DNA from: Runella slithyformis DSM 19594
GTDB taxonomy: Bacteria; Bacteroidota; Bacteroidia; Cytophagales; Spirosomataceae
DNA: 64,000 nt
Reading direction: 5' to 3'
Assembly (NCBI RefSeq): GCF_000218895.1
Contig: NC_015703.1
Span: 1 to 64,000, forward strand
Positions within the stretch are counted from its first letter, which is position 1, and every line of letters begins with the position of its first letter. Both the position numbers and the translations under genes were made by a program. Positions 7,979-18,140 of this stretch are shown here, in pieces. The notes beneath the pieces were generated by a model. The model was not told the origin of the DNA. It searched no databases and saw nothing but the letters and a program-made list of their open reading frames with translations.

Positions 7979-10531
7979 CTACCGATACGTCAGGGTCAGG
8001 TAATAAAAACTGCCGATCTGCGGGCCGCCGAGGATGGAGAAATAATAACGATTGAGAAGATTGGTGCCGCCGAGTTTGACATCCACTTTTTGTTGGGGGA
8101 AAGAATACGTCATCTGCCCGTCAAATACGTTGATCGCGGGCACATTCCCATTGACCAAAAACGATTGATAATCAAATTGACTTTGGTGTTTGTAACTGAG
8201 TCCAAACCCGATGTTTTTGAAGAGATTCGCGTGGCTGACAGAGACGTTGGTCATCCATCGGGGCGTATTAAAGCCATCTTCCAGGCCATCATTGGCTTCT
8301 TTGCGGTCGAGCTGCGTATAAGTGGCATTGACGGCCATGACCCAGCCCCGGTGCAGGCGATACCGAAGACCAAGGCTCGCCCCATAATTATGAACGATCG
8401 TTTTGGAGTTAGTCCAGAGGCGGTAACGCTGCTGTTTAGTCCGGTCGAGCATGATTTGGCCCAGTGAGTCGGGGGTAGAAGCATTGGGAATATTGGCTTC
8501 GACCTGCGCCATAAAATCCCGGTAGCGGTTGTAGTAAAAGTCGGCATCCACCAACAACCGTTTCTGAAAAAACATTCCTTTATAGCCCATTTCCAGCGAA
8601 CGGATAAATTCAGGCCGAAGGTAAGTATACGTATTTCGCTGCAAGAGCCCGAGATTTGCCTTTACCAGACTGTCTCGTTTGCCCACTCCCACCTTATTCA
8701 CTCCCGCATTAACAGCGGCTTGAAACGCATCAATCGACGTGCGGAGGTAGGAGTTTTCAAAGATCCCCTGCGACATCACCGGCAAGCCGCCTACGCGTTT
8801 TACCCCGCCGCTTTTGATATTGGAAAAGCCCTCAAAAATGCTCGGAAAGCGGTAACCGCTCTGGTAAGACGCCCGAAAATGATGGCTTTCAGTCACTGAA
8901 TAAACCGCCGTAAAACGCGGATTGAGTTTAAGCCTAAAATAATCAGCTTTGTCGGCGCGGAGCGTAGCACCGAGTTTGAGTCTTTCGCCCGAAAGCACCT
9001 TCGTTGCCTGCAAAAACCCGCCCGTTTTACCATAGGTCAAATTACGCGTATCGCTGACGGGATTGATAAAATAATTGCCGTCAGGCACAATGGCGTAGGT
9101 ACGATGGTCAAATCCTGCCAAGAGCTCCACCCCTGCCTGCCTGCGCCAATTTTGGAGCCACTCTTCGGTCAGGTTCCATTGTCCTTCGGCGTGGTACAGA
9201 TTGGCTTTGACGCGCAATGCCGCGCCCGCATCCCAATTGTTGATGTCCTGTAAACGCGCCAGATTGCTTTGGAAAGCCGCCGTGCCGGGTTGCGGCCGAC
9301 CCGCATCCGCAAAAGTACGGGCTTCACGCAGGGCATCCGCCAACGAGGATGCGTTCTGTACCTGTCGAAAACGCGTTTGAAAATCAGCAAACCATTGATT
9401 ATCTGATTTATGCAAACGGTCCATGTTCTCTGCCATGGAGCGCAGATTGTACGATTGACCCGTATTTTCAGACGTCATGTAGGCACGGAGCTGAAACGCC
9501 CGACCGCGCAGTTGCAACGCGTGTTGTTGGAGTAAATAGTAGGCCAACTGAAACCGATTGGACCGTTGATAAACATTATTAAGGTAGGCAATGCGGTACG
9601 TATAACTCAACTCGATGGCCTTTACAGGCCGAAAATGCAGCGCCGCGTCCCCTTTCAAATTCTGAAAATGATAATCAACCACGTCTGTTTCGTCATAACC
9701 GGTGCGCGCTACGACAATGTTACGCCCCGCCAAAGTCAGCGTACGACGGTTGGCCGATTCGTTGCCGAAACTGCTTACCGGGTCATAGGCGGGATTATCA
9801 GTCCCTGTTAACCCTGCCGAAGCGTTGATTTTGGGCGTAATATCGGTACGATCGGTGGCCTGCCAGTCGTAGCCTTTGGTAAACGTACCGTTGACTTTAA
9901 AGGCCCAACGGTCGTTCCGCGCATGAGCATACCGCAGACTGCTTTCGTTGAAGAGTTTTGGGCCTACGTCCCTATCATTCAGATGATTAATACCGGATTT
10001 TTGCTGAAAACTCAATCCCAACCGGTCAAACGGGCTTTTAGTTTGAAAATCAGCCAAGCCGTTGATGGCATTCATGCCGTACAGCGCCGAGGCCGTACCG
10101 GGAATGATTTCCACGCTCACTATGTCCAAATCGCTCGGTCCCAGCGCATTGCCGACGGGTGCGCCGATGTGCGGTGACTGATTGTCGATGCCATCGATCA
10201 ATTGAGCAAAACGAACATTGGTGGTATTGGCAAAACCTCGGGTATTAAGCACTTTAAAACCTAAGCTCGGTACGATCAGATGGACGCCTTTGATATTTTC
10301 GAGGGCATCAAAAAAAGAAGGCTGCGCCGAACGGCGAAAATCGGAAACGGTCGCTTTTTCAATGCTGACGGGCGATTTTAACCCACTTTCCTGAAGGCGA
10401 GAAGCCGAAACGACCACCTCCTCCAATCGAAGCTCGCGGCTTGGCAATGAAGTGCTGTCCTGCATTTGTCCCCATAGGGAATGCGTGAAGCAGGCCATTG
10501 CCAAAATACTGGCCGGTAAAGCTGGTTTCAT
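7979..10531 (-). CDS. TonB-dependent outer-membrane receptor
   Basis: An 850-residue outer-membrane receptor with signal peptide (about 1-21), a TonB-box-like segment RLEEVVVSASRLQ (about 34-46), a plug domain (about 50-170, with NTRGFANTTNVRFAQLIDGID and IEIIPGTASALYGMNAINGL-like plug features) and a long 22-strand barrel ending in an aromatic-rich YYLTLTYR. It lacks the CarboxypepD_reg-like N-terminal extension and the SusC hallmarks, so it resembles iron-siderophore or cobalamin receptors more than polysaccharide importers; the ligand is not predictable. No SusD partner follows. Transcribed away from the ABC exporter, 66 bases downstream of it on the same strand. Confidence 0.92.
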   Translation of the reverse strand: MKPALPASILAMACFTHSLWGQMQDSTSLPSRELRLEEVVVSASRLQESGLKSPVSIEKATVSDFRRSAQPSFFDALENIKGVHLIVPSLGFKVLNTRGFANTTNVRFAQLIDGIDNQSPHIGAPVGNALGPSDLDIVSVEIIPGTASALYGMNAINGLADFQTKSPFDRLGLSFQQKSGINHLNDRDVGPKLFNESSLRYAHARNDRWAFKVNGTFTKGYDWQATDRTDITPKINASAGLTGTDNPAYDPVSSFGNESANRRTLTLAGRNIVVARTGYDETDVVDYHFQNLKGDAALHFRPVKAIELSYTYRIAYLNNVYQRSNRFQLAYYLLQQHALQLRGRAFQLRAYMTSENTGQSYNLRSMAENMDRLHKSDNQWFADFQTRFRQVQNASSLADALREARTFADAGRPQPGTAAFQSNLARLQDINNWDAGAALRVKANLYHAEGQWNLTEEWLQNWRRQAGVELLAGFDHRTYAIVPDGNYFINPVSDTRNLTYGKTGGFLQATKVLSGERLKLGATLRADKADYFRLKLNPRFTAVYSVTESHHFRASYQSGYRFPSIFEGFSNIKSGGVKRVGGLPVMSQGIFENSYLRTSIDAFQAAVNAGVNKVGVGKRDSLVKANLGLLQRNTYTYLRPEFIRSLEMGYKGMFFQKRLLVDADFYYNRYRDFMAQVEANIPNASTPDSLGQIMLDRTKQQRYRLWTNSKTIVHNYGASLGLRYRLHRGWVMAVNATYTQLDRKEANDGLEDGFNTPRWMTNVSVSHANLFKNIGFGLSYKHQSQFDYQSFLVNGNVPAINVFDGQMTYSFPQQKVDVKLGGTNLLNRYYFSILGGPQIGSFYYLTLTYR

Positions 10532-10597
10532 CTGCGCAAAAAGCGTTATTTCTTCAAAGATATAACGCTTATTTGAAATGGCAAAAGCGTTATAAAA

Positions 10598-12421
10598 CTA
10601 TAAATATCCGCGCGCCTGCAATTGAAACAACTCCGCGTAACGCCCTTTGTTGGCCATCAGTTGTTCATGACTGCCTGATTCGATGAGTTGGCCGTTTTCG
10701 ATGACGATGATACGATCAGCCATGCGTACGGTGGAGAATCGGTGCGAGATCAGCATTGCCATCTTCCCTTTGGTCAACTCCGCAAACCGCTGGAAAACCT
10801 CGTATTCGGCCCGGGCATCCAGCGAAGCGGTGGGCTCGTCCAGGATCAATAATTCCGAATCTCTCATATAAGCCCGGGCGAGGGCGATCTTTTGCCATTC
10901 ACCGCCTGAAAGTTCCACGCCCCCTCTAAAATGCCGCCCCAGCACCTGCTGAAACCCTTCCGGGAAGCGTTGGATCAATGAGGCTGCCAAGCTGCGCTCA
11001 GAGGCTGTGGCAATGCGGTCGAGGTTGTTGATCTGTTCAATATCCCCCACGGCAATATTGCTTTGGGCGGTCATCATCAGGCGAATATAGTCCTGAAAAA
11101 TAACGCCGATGTGACGCTGCAATTCCCCTAAATCATATTCACGCAGATCGTGCCCATCGAGCAGGATCCGCCCTTCGGTGGGGTCATACAAACGGGTCAA
11201 TAATTTGACCAAGGTGGTTTTTCCCGCGCCGTTTTCTCCCACGATGGCCAGTTTCTCGCCCGCTTTGAGGGTAAAGTTCAGACGTTGAAAAACCCATTTC
11301 TCAGCCGCAGGATACTTAAAACTGACATTTTCAAAGACAAAGCCTTTTTGAATAACGGTCGGGAACGGAAGGGGTGTTTTGGGAGACGCCACCCGGGGTT
11401 CCAATTCAAAGAACTGGAAGAAATCGCGCAGGTACAGCGTTCCCTGCGAGATGCTCGTAAAGCGATTCAGAATTCCTTCCAGCGAGGATTTGAGCTGTCG
11501 AAACGAGCCTGCCAAAAACGTCAGACTCCCGATGGTGATTGTTCCGCGAATGGTTTCAAGACCGATAAACGCATAAGCTCCGTAATACCCCGCCGTACCG
11601 ATGGCCGTCAGTAATGCCCCCCACCCGGCGCGACGAATGGATAACTGTCGGTTTTGCAGATAATAGGCCGCCGACACTTCCCGAAAACGTTCCGTCAAAA
11701 ATCCCGACAGGTTAAAAAGTTTTACTTCTTTGGCATTGACGTTGCTCGCGCCTATGTACCGCAGGTAATCCAGCTCGCGGCGCTGTGGTGTCCATTGGTA
11801 CGAAAGCGCGTAGCTTTGTGAGTTGAAATAAAACTCTCCCAGAAAAGCGGGGATGATGCTGAGTACCAGGATCAGGATCAGCCACGGACTGAAAAGAGCC
11901 AGACCTGCTCCCAAAAAACCGATCGTGATGATATCCTGCACCTGCGCCAATGACTGCGAAAGCAGGGCCGTACGCCCGACGGTCTGCTGACGGGCACGTT
12001 CGAGTTTATCGTAAAAAACGGGTTCTTCAAACTGGGCCAGGTCCAGCGTAGCGGCGTGCTGCATGATCTGAATCGACGACCGGTTGGCGTGCAGATCGCC
12101 CAAAAGCCCATCCAAGAGCATGGTGGCGCGGTTGAGCAGATCGGAGCCGAGCGCCAAGGCCAATTCCAACCCGATCAACACCAACAGATGCCGGGTATCG
12201 GTCGAATGGGTATTGATGAGGCGCACCACTTCGTCAATGATCAGTTTTCCCAAATACAACGTCAGAAACGGAATCACCGAGCGAATAAGACGCAAGCCGA
12301 TGTTGCCTGCCGTCATCCACGGTTGGGTCTGCCATATTTCTTTAAAAAAGAGCGGTAAGTATTTGAGCGCCTGTAAACGGGCTTGGAAGGTGGGGCTTTC
12401 CTGTTTGTTCTTGGAAGACAT
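10598..12421 (-). CDS. ABC transporter, fused permease and ATPase
   Basis: A 607-residue half-transporter of the exporter type. Residues about 30-330 form a six-helix transmembrane domain (long hydrophobic stretches around LIRSVIPFLTLYLG, IITIGFLGAGLALFSPWLIL and AIGTAGYYGAYAFIG). The nucleotide-binding domain has Walker A GENGAGKTT (about 391), the signature LSGGE (about 500) and Walker B LLILDEPTASLD (about 521), with a switch His in LISHRFS. It should work as a homodimer exporting a lipid, peptide or drug. Gene order puts it upstream of the TonB receptor on the same strand, possibly one transcript. Confidence 0.93.
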   Translation of the reverse strand: MSSKNKQESPTFQARLQALKYLPLFFKEIWQTQPWMTAGNIGLRLIRSVIPFLTLYLGKLIIDEVVRLINTHSTDTRHLLVLIGLELALALGSDLLNRATMLLDGLLGDLHANRSSIQIMQHAATLDLAQFEEPVFYDKLERARQQTVGRTALLSQSLAQVQDIITIGFLGAGLALFSPWLILILVLSIIPAFLGEFYFNSQSYALSYQWTPQRRELDYLRYIGASNVNAKEVKLFNLSGFLTERFREVSAAYYLQNRQLSIRRAGWGALLTAIGTAGYYGAYAFIGLETIRGTITIGSLTFLAGSFRQLKSSLEGILNRFTSISQGTLYLRDFFQFFELEPRVASPKTPLPFPTVIQKGFVFENVSFKYPAAEKWVFQRLNFTLKAGEKLAIVGENGAGKTTLVKLLTRLYDPTEGRILLDGHDLREYDLGELQRHIGVIFQDYIRLMMTAQSNIAVGDIEQINNLDRIATASERSLAASLIQRFPEGFQQVLGRHFRGGVELSGGEWQKIALARAYMRDSELLILDEPTASLDARAEYEVFQRFAELTKGKMAMLISHRFSTVRMADRIIVIENGQLIESGSHEQLMANKGRYAELFQLQARGYL

Positions 12422-12630
12422 TTGAAAGAATGACGAATAAAGTATTCCTTCCGCAACAAATAGTAATTGGCTTTGAAAGAAATGACGGGTTACAACTAAA
12501 CTATTTTTTTGGTGACGACAGCTAATTGCAGGAAAACAGAAACCTTTCTCAATTAGTGCCGCAAAATAATTTTTGAGCGTTAGGGGCCATTAAACAGAGT
12601 ATTTTTAGTAAAAAATAGAAAAGTTAAGCC

Positions 12631-12880
12631 ATGAACACCCAACCTTACCAACTTCTTTTCGTTACAAACCACCCGGATTTCCGTGGCGGGACGCTGTTTG
12701 AACCGGAAAATGCCCTTGACATCCACGCCGACCTCAGCAAAGCAGCCGGAAATCGCCGATTGGGATTACCACAATAAAGGCTATATGCTGCCCGACCAAG
12801 GCAATGGAATCCCGTCCATTCTTTCCGAAGAAACCGTTATCGTCGGTGCGCCATTTTCTCAGAATATCTATCGGCTTTGA
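12631..12880 (+). pseudogene. frameshifted remnant of an unknown gene
   Basis: A plausible protein start (ATG 12631; MNTQPYQLLFVTNHPDFRG) runs about 40 codons, then the sense-like coding shifts by one frame near 12745-12750 and continues as PEIADWDYHNKGYMLPDQG to a TGA at 12878-12880. Reading across one frameshift gives a continuous protein-like sequence of about 80 residues. No family recognised. It lies upstream of the ABC gene in divergent orientation. Confidence 0.45.
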
Positions 12881-12916
12881 CCTATCAATGTATGCACTTC
12901 ACGACATCATACTTCC

Positions 12917-13176
12917 CTGCCGCTCAACAACGAAATGGAATTCAGCGATGAGGTTTTACATGATTCCATGAAATTGAGCATAGGGAAAATTACGGCTAAC
13001 CTATTTTCGAACGATTATATAAAAAACACCCTAAAATCAACACAAAACAGGCTGAAAAAATCCAAAAGCATTGCCGCGAAGCGGAATCGCACATCTATGC
13101 CTTGGGCGAAAAAGAATTTAAGAGCGAGATTTCAGAAGCCAATATTGTGTCGCCGGCACAGCGAAAATATCGTTAG
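12917..13176 (+). pseudogene. second frameshifted gene remnant
   Basis: Two protein-like stretches in different frames: LPLNNEMEFSDEVLHDSMKL from 12917, and after a shift near 13000, PIFERLYKKHPKINTKQAEK continuing to EANIVSPAQRKYR and a TAG at 13174-13176. The second part has charged, helix-like composition typical of real coding sequence. It may be the distal end of the same ancestral gene as the preceding remnant. The stretch 12422-12630 and 13177-13344 shows no other feature. Confidence 0.4.
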
Positions 13177-13344
13177 GTAAAAGCAAAACATTGGTATCGG
13201 CTGAAAAATATTGCGATGTTTTACGCTCTCAAACAGCTTTCCCGAAATAGTACCGCATAGGTGCTCTGAAACACATTATAAACCCCAAACATTTTGCTTT
13301 AACAGTTGATTGTTGAACGACACGTACTAAATTCTCAGATTCTT

Positions 13345-16300
13345 ATGAAAAAATACCTTTGGGGACTGGGGGCACTCGCGCTGACCGGCACGCTGACGGC
13401 CACCTACCAAAACGACAACCCAAGTCGCGGAGCCCAATCAACCTTAGACAGTGTGTACGCGACCCTTACGCAGGAACAAAAACATGATCTGAGGTATGCC
13501 GTGGGGGCATTGGAAGTAGCGGACGGATTAGAAGCCAACCTGTTTGCCTCCGAACCCATGATTACCAACCCAACCAATATCGACATCGACCACAAAGGTC
13601 GCGTTTGGGTGTTGGAAGCCTACAACTACCGTCCGCACATTACCGGTAACTCCACGCACAGGGAAGGGGACCGGATCATGATTTTAGAAGATACCAACGG
13701 CGACGGCAACGCTGATGTGAGCAAGGTTTTTTACCAGGGACCGGAAGTCAATGCACCCTTGGGAATTCTGGTGATGGGCAACCGCGTGCTGGTTTCACAA
13801 AGCCCATATGTGTGGCTGTTTACTGACGAAAACGGTGACGACAAAGCCGACAAAAAAGAAATTATTTTTCAAGGCGTAAAGGGTGAGCAGCACGACCACG
13901 GAATGCACGCTTTCACTTTCGGTCACGATGGCAAGCTGTATTTTAATTTCGGAAACGAAGGCAATCAGCTCCTCGACGGCAAAGGCCAACCTGTATTGGA
14001 TCAGGACGGGCAGCCTATTGACCGTAAGAAATACAAGCAGGGAATGGTGTTTCGTTGCGATCAGGACTTCAAAAACGTAGAGGTTTTGGGACACAATTTC
14101 CGTAACAACTACGAAGTAGCCGTAGACAGCTACGGTACCATGTGGCAATCCGACAACGACGACGACGGCAACAAAGGTGTACGCATCAACTACGTCATGG
14201 AATACGGCAATTACGGATATACCGACGAAATGACGGGCGCGAGCTGGTCGGCCAACCGCACCAACATTGAATCGGAAATTCCCCTGCGCCACTGGCACCT
14301 GAACGACCCCGGCTCCATCCCTAACTTACTCCAAACGGGCGCGGGCTCGCCCACGGGCATGTTGATCTACGAAGGAGATATGCTGCCCAAAGTATTCCAA
14401 AACCAGATGATCCACTGCGATGCGGGCCCCAACGTGGTACGCTCATACCCCGTAGAGAAAAGCGGTGCCGGCTACAAGGCAAGCATCGTCAACGTACTTT
14501 ACGGAAAACGTAATCAATGGTTTCGGCCGTCGGATGTGTGCGTAGCTCCTGACGGTTCACTTTTTGTCGCTGATTGGTACGACCCGGGCGTGGGCGGACA
14601 CCAGGCAGGGGATCTGAACCGTGGTCGAGTTTTCCGTGTGGCACCGGCCAATAGAGCCTACAAAGTACCTGCTGCTGATTTCAGCACGTTGGAAGGCGCG
14701 CTGAAATCCATTCATAGTCCCAACGTATCAGTGCGTTATATGGCTTGGAACAAAATCCGCAGCCTCGGACAAAGTGCGGAAAGTGAATTGGTAAAAATGT
14801 ACCAAACCGCCGTGAATCCCCGCATGAAAGCCCGGGCGCTGTGGCTGTTGAGCAAGCTGTCAAACGGCAGCAAATACGTTGAAACAGCGCTGAAAGATGC
14901 CAATCCGGACATTAAAATTACGGCCATCCGCGCCGCCCGCCAAATCACGGCCAAAGGTGTGTTGCCGTTATCGGTTGACCATCTCAACACCTTAGCCGCC
15001 GACCCCGACGCGCAGGTACGCCGCGAAGTGGCACTGGCAATTCGTCACATCAGCGACGACCTCGCTGCTGATGTGTGGGCCCAATTAGCTACGCGCTACG
15101 ACGGCAACGACCGCTGGTACCTGGAAGCCCTCGGTGTATCGGCCGATGGCCAATGGGATAAGTTTTACACCGCCTGGCTTAAATTGGCCGGCGCGAACCC
15201 CATTGCGGCTCCCAAAAACCGTGACATCGTATGGCGGGCACGTACGGCGGCTTCGGTGCCCTTGCTGGCCTCTTTGGCAGGCGACAAAAACGTTCCGTTG
15301 ACCGACCGTCTCCGCTATTTCCGCGCCTTTGATTTCAATCCCGGTGCAACCGAAAAATCGAACGCACTGTTGGGCATCATGAAAGCCAACACCGACAATG
15401 ACGTCACTAAATTATGCCTGCGGCATTTAGACCCGGGATTTGTCAAAACATCGCCCGTCGCGCAGCAATCGCTCCAAAAACTGTTGGATGCTACCTTCGG
15501 CACGTCAGAATACATGGACTTAGTGCAGCGCTTTGAGCCGGTTTCAGAGTCCAAACGCCTGTTACAGGTTGCTACTGAAAAACCCATGCAACGCGACGGC
15601 CGCGATGCGGCGCGCCAATTGTTGAAGTTGGAGCAGGCACCGTTGCTGTGGGCCACCATCAACGGTAAAGATGCCGCCAAAGCGCAGAGCGTTGTCACTT
15701 CCTTACGGGGCGTGGGCACCAAACAATCCATCGACATGCTGAAAATTGTTGCCCTTGACCCCAAACGCTCCAAAGCCCTGCGGGCCGAAGCGGCGCGGGC
15801 GCTGGGCGGCAGCATGGATGGAGAAGACCTGGTGTTGGCCCTGTTGAAAGACGGCAAATTCAGCGGTGATCTCAAAGCCGCAGCCGTGCAGGGTGTGAGC
15901 GGTGCATGGCGCAAAAGCGTCAAAATGGAAGCCGCCAAGTACATCGACTCTGCTCCTACCAAATCAGGCAAAAAACTTCCGCCGGTGAGTGAGCTGATCG
16001 CCCTGACCGGCAATGCGGCCAACGGACAAAAAGTATTTGCCAATTACTGTGCCATCTGTCACCAAATCAACGGCGAAGGCAATGATTTTGGGCCTAAATT
16101 GTCGGAAATCGGCAGTAAGCTGGGCAAAGACGGTCAATATATGGCTATATTTTACCCAAGTGCGGGCGTAAGTTTTGGGTATGAAGGCTACGAAGTGAAA
16201 TTCAAAGACGGTACCTCCACGATCGGGATCGTTTCGAGCAAAACCGAAACCGACCTGTTGCTGAAATTCCCCGGCGGCAGCACCCAAAGCTACAAAATGA

Positions 16301-16422
16301 GTCAGGTAGTGTCGATGAAAAAAATGGACGAGTCGCTCATGAGTGCCGGTTTGCACGAAGCCATGAGTCAGACCGAGTTAGTGGATCTGGTAGAATACCT
16401 GTCGAGCCTGAAGCGGAAGTAA
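13345..16422 (+). CDS. PVC-type heme-binding membrane-bound dehydrogenase with HEAT repeats
   Basis: A large exported protein (1025 aa from the ATG at 13345, chosen because it starts a signal peptide, MKKYLWGLGALALTGTLTA; the open frame extends to a TTG at 13306). Domains in order: a PQQ-dependent sugar-dehydrogenase-like beta-propeller (about 45-440; TIGR02604 type, with repeated DxNGDG-like calcium loops such as DTNGDGNADV and DENGDDKADK), an alpha-helical HEAT-like region (about 455-830) and a C-terminal cytochrome c domain of the TIGR02603 type with CAICH at 902-906 binding heme. Likely periplasmic or surface oxidation of a sugar or aldehyde with electrons passed to the heme; the substrate is unknown. 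It stands alone. Confidence 0.88.
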   Translation: MKKYLWGLGALALTGTLTATYQNDNPSRGAQSTLDSVYATLTQEQKHDLRYAVGALEVADGLEANLFASEPMITNPTNIDIDHKGRVWVLEAYNYRPHITGNSTHREGDRIMILEDTNGDGNADVSKVFYQGPEVNAPLGILVMGNRVLVSQSPYVWLFTDENGDDKADKKEIIFQGVKGEQHDHGMHAFTFGHDGKLYFNFGNEGNQLLDGKGQPVLDQDGQPIDRKKYKQGMVFRCDQDFKNVEVLGHNFRNNYEVAVDSYGTMWQSDNDDDGNKGVRINYVMEYGNYGYTDEMTGASWSANRTNIESEIPLRHWHLNDPGSIPNLLQTGAGSPTGMLIYEGDMLPKVFQNQMIHCDAGPNVVRSYPVEKSGAGYKASIVNVLYGKRNQWFRPSDVCVAPDGSLFVADWYDPGVGGHQAGDLNRGRVFRVAPANRAYKVPAADFSTLEGALKSIHSPNVSVRYMAWNKIRSLGQSAESELVKMYQTAVNPRMKARALWLLSKLSNGSKYVETALKDANPDIKITAIRAARQITAKGVLPLSVDHLNTLAADPDAQVRREVALAIRHISDDLAADVWAQLATRYDGNDRWYLEALGVSADGQWDKFYTAWLKLAGANPIAAPKNRDIVWRARTAASVPLLASLAGDKNVPLTDRLRYFRAFDFNPGATEKSNALLGIMKANTDNDVTKLCLRHLDPGFVKTSPVAQQSLQKLLDATFGTSEYMDLVQRFEPVSESKRLLQVATEKPMQRDGRDAARQLLKLEQAPLLWATINGKDAAKAQSVVTSLRGVGTKQSIDMLKIVALDPKRSKALRAEAARALGGSMDGEDLVLALLKDGKFSGDLKAAAVQGVSGAWRKSVKMEAAKYIDSAPTKSGKKLPPVSELIALTGNAANGQKVFANYCAICHQINGEGNDFGPKLSEIGSKLGKDGQYMAIFYPSAGVSFGYEGYEVKFKDGTSTIGIVSSKTETDLLLKFPGGSTQSYKMSQVVSMKKMDESLMSAGLHEAMSQTELVDLVEYLSSLKRK

Positions 16423-16764
16423 TTTTTAAGCAAAGTTTAAGCCTAGTTTAAGTACTTTTTAAGGATAAACCGGCACATTTGTCATAATCAAACGAAAAGC
16501 TATCCCGTAAGTCGAAATTCTTTTTCGTTTTTTGTGGTGTTATAAAACTCAAATACCCGACGTGCCAATCCATGAGCGCGTCGGGTATTTTTTGGTGTTT
16601 ATCACCACTTTCATTGTTTCTGTAAACCTCTTGTGAGGTATAGTCATGTATATCCAATGCCCAGGTTTATGTTTCTTCCATTTATTTCTCCTTTTTTTTC
16701 AACGCTCGGGCAACCCTTACCGCTTTTTCTGCATTTCCTGTAATAAAACCTAACATCATCTTCC
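16423..16764. other. 342-base intergenic region with two hairpins
   Basis: Holds the terminator at 16551-16593 and immediately after it a small hairpin TGGTG-TTTAT-CACCA (16593-16607) belonging to the dispersed GGTG/CACC palindrome family. No open reading frame or clear promoter was found before the sigma-factor gene. Confidence 0.6.
16551..16596 (+). terminator. intrinsic terminator after the heme dehydrogenase gene
   Basis: Perfect 12-bp stem (AAATACCCGACG at 16551-16562 with CGTCGGGTATTT at 16579-16590), 16-base loop and a following T run. It lies 129 bases after the upstream stop. Confidence 0.8.
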
Positions 16765-17319
16765 GTGTACCGCTGGCAGAAAGTCGTTGAAATGTGCAAA
16801 GAAAACAACCGATTCGCACAAAATCGGTTGTATGAAGGCTTTTCGGGGCGACTGTTTCGGCTTTGTATGCGCTACGTGCACCGACCGGAAGAAGCCGAAG
16901 AGGTAGTGATGAACGGTTTTTTGAAGTTTTTTAGAGGCTTGCCCGATTTTGAATACCGCGACGACAACAGTCTGGAAGTATGGCTCAAGCGCATCATGGT
17001 CAATGAATCCCTCATGCACCTGCGTCAGCAAAAAGCCCTGCCTATATTTACGGATGCTGACGAAACGGAAGGTTTGGTAACGGTCTATGTTCCCCATTAT
17101 TCAATAGATACCGAGGCCATTTACGCCGCGATTTTGGAATTGCCAACGGGCTATCGGACAATATTCAACCTGTACGTAGTGGAAGGGTACACGCACGATG
17201 AGATTGCCAAGCAGCTGACTATCAGTATCGGAACATCAAAGTCACAACTCAGCAAAGCGCGAGCCATGCTGCAACAACTTTTAAAACAACGAGGTTATGA
17301 ACAATACGGAACCGTTTGA
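16765..17319 (+). CDS. ECF-type RNA polymerase sigma factor
   Basis: A 184-residue sigma-70 family protein with only regions 2 and 4, as in ECF sigmas. Region 2 spans about 15-60 (YEGFSGRLFRLCMRYVHRPEEAEEVV is core-binding helix 2.2; split by the reader into YEGFSGRLFRL and HRPEEAEEVV), and region 4 about 115-175 with the helix-turn-helix YTHDEIAKQLTISIGTSKSQ. The frame begins with GTG at 16765; an ATG at 16792 is an alternative start leaving both domains intact. It overlaps the next gene by 23 bases, a usual sigma/anti-sigma arrangement in this phylum. Confidence 0.88.
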   Translation: MYRWQKVVEMCKENNRFAQNRLYEGFSGRLFRLCMRYVHRPEEAEEVVMNGFLKFFRGLPDFEYRDDNSLEVWLKRIMVNESLMHLRQQKALPIFTDADETEGLVTVYVPHYSIDTEAIYAAILELPTGYRTIFNLYVVEGYTHDEIAKQLTISIGTSKSQLSKARAMLQQLLKQRGYEQYGTV

Positions 17320-18091
17320 TGAATGGATAAGAGAAGAAATGGCTCACCTCGACAGTCCGCCTGAGTATTTTCGACAAGCGGATATTTGGCAAAAACTGCA
17401 AACGGAATTGCACCCTATTCCAGTAAAGAAATCTTTCTTTGGCAGAAGGAGATTTTTCACATTGGAGGCGTCTACACTCCGTATGGCAGCGGCAGTTGGA
17501 TTGTTATTACTGGCGGGCGGGGTTTGGTGGGGTATCCAATCAACTCCTATTCCTTCGGTTGTTCATCAGGCGCAAAACAAGCCACAAAACAGCCCTATTG
17601 TACAGGAAAAACGAATTGTTCTCGCAGCAAAGAAAGACGTTTTGATAGAAGCGACGTTAAAAAAACAGGAGTCTTTCAAGAAGCGATCAAAAGAGAAGCA
17701 AACCGAAATTAGCTTTGCACAAGCGCCAATTGTTGTCCATTCAAAATCGGATAATAACGTCGGAAGGGTTTCGAACGCCAGACGGCCAGTTCCAGCCGAC
17801 GTTCCCGAGGCTCAGAAAAATATAATTGAAACCTCTGAAATTGCCGAAGTTGTTGCAGTGCCTGCAACCCCAACCAATCCATCAACGGCAAAAACCACCC
17901 CTAAACCTAAATTCAAAATCGTTCATGCCAATGAATTGGCTGATTATCAAAAAGCTGAACTGGCAGAGGTCCGAGAAAAAGAAGCAAAAGCCAAGGGATT
18001 TATCGTTATTAACTGGAAAGCCAATACCACTACTCAATCCGAAAGCAGTTTAATGTCTTATTTCAAAAATAACTCTTCAAAGGCCGATTAA
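17297..18091 (+). CDS. putative membrane anti-sigma factor
   Basis: A 264-residue protein with one transmembrane helix (about 62-80; MAAAVGLLLLAGGVWWG), a charged cytoplasmic N-terminal part of about 60 residues that would hold the sigma factor, and a low-complexity periplasmic region rich in Lys, Pro and Thr. Overlap with the sigma gene and this topology support an anti-sigma role; no zinc-binding ZAS motif is visible. The downstream exported protein gene starts 49 bases later and may be the third member of the operon. Confidence 0.72.
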   Translation: MNNTEPFDEWIREEMAHLDSPPEYFRQADIWQKLQTELHPIPVKKSFFGRRRFFTLEASTLRMAAAVGLLLLAGGVWWGIQSTPIPSVVHQAQNKPQNSPIVQEKRIVLAAKKDVLIEATLKKQESFKKRSKEKQTEISFAQAPIVVHSKSDNNVGRVSNARRPVPADVPEAQKNIIETSEIAEVVAVPATPTNPSTAKTTPKPKFKIVHANELADYQKAELAEVREKEAKAKGFIVINWKANTTTQSESSLMSYFKNNSSKAD

Positions 18092-18140
18092 CAGCCGTTT
18101 TTCAACCAACCGGTGCGGCGTTCCGCAACTCCTGAATACT

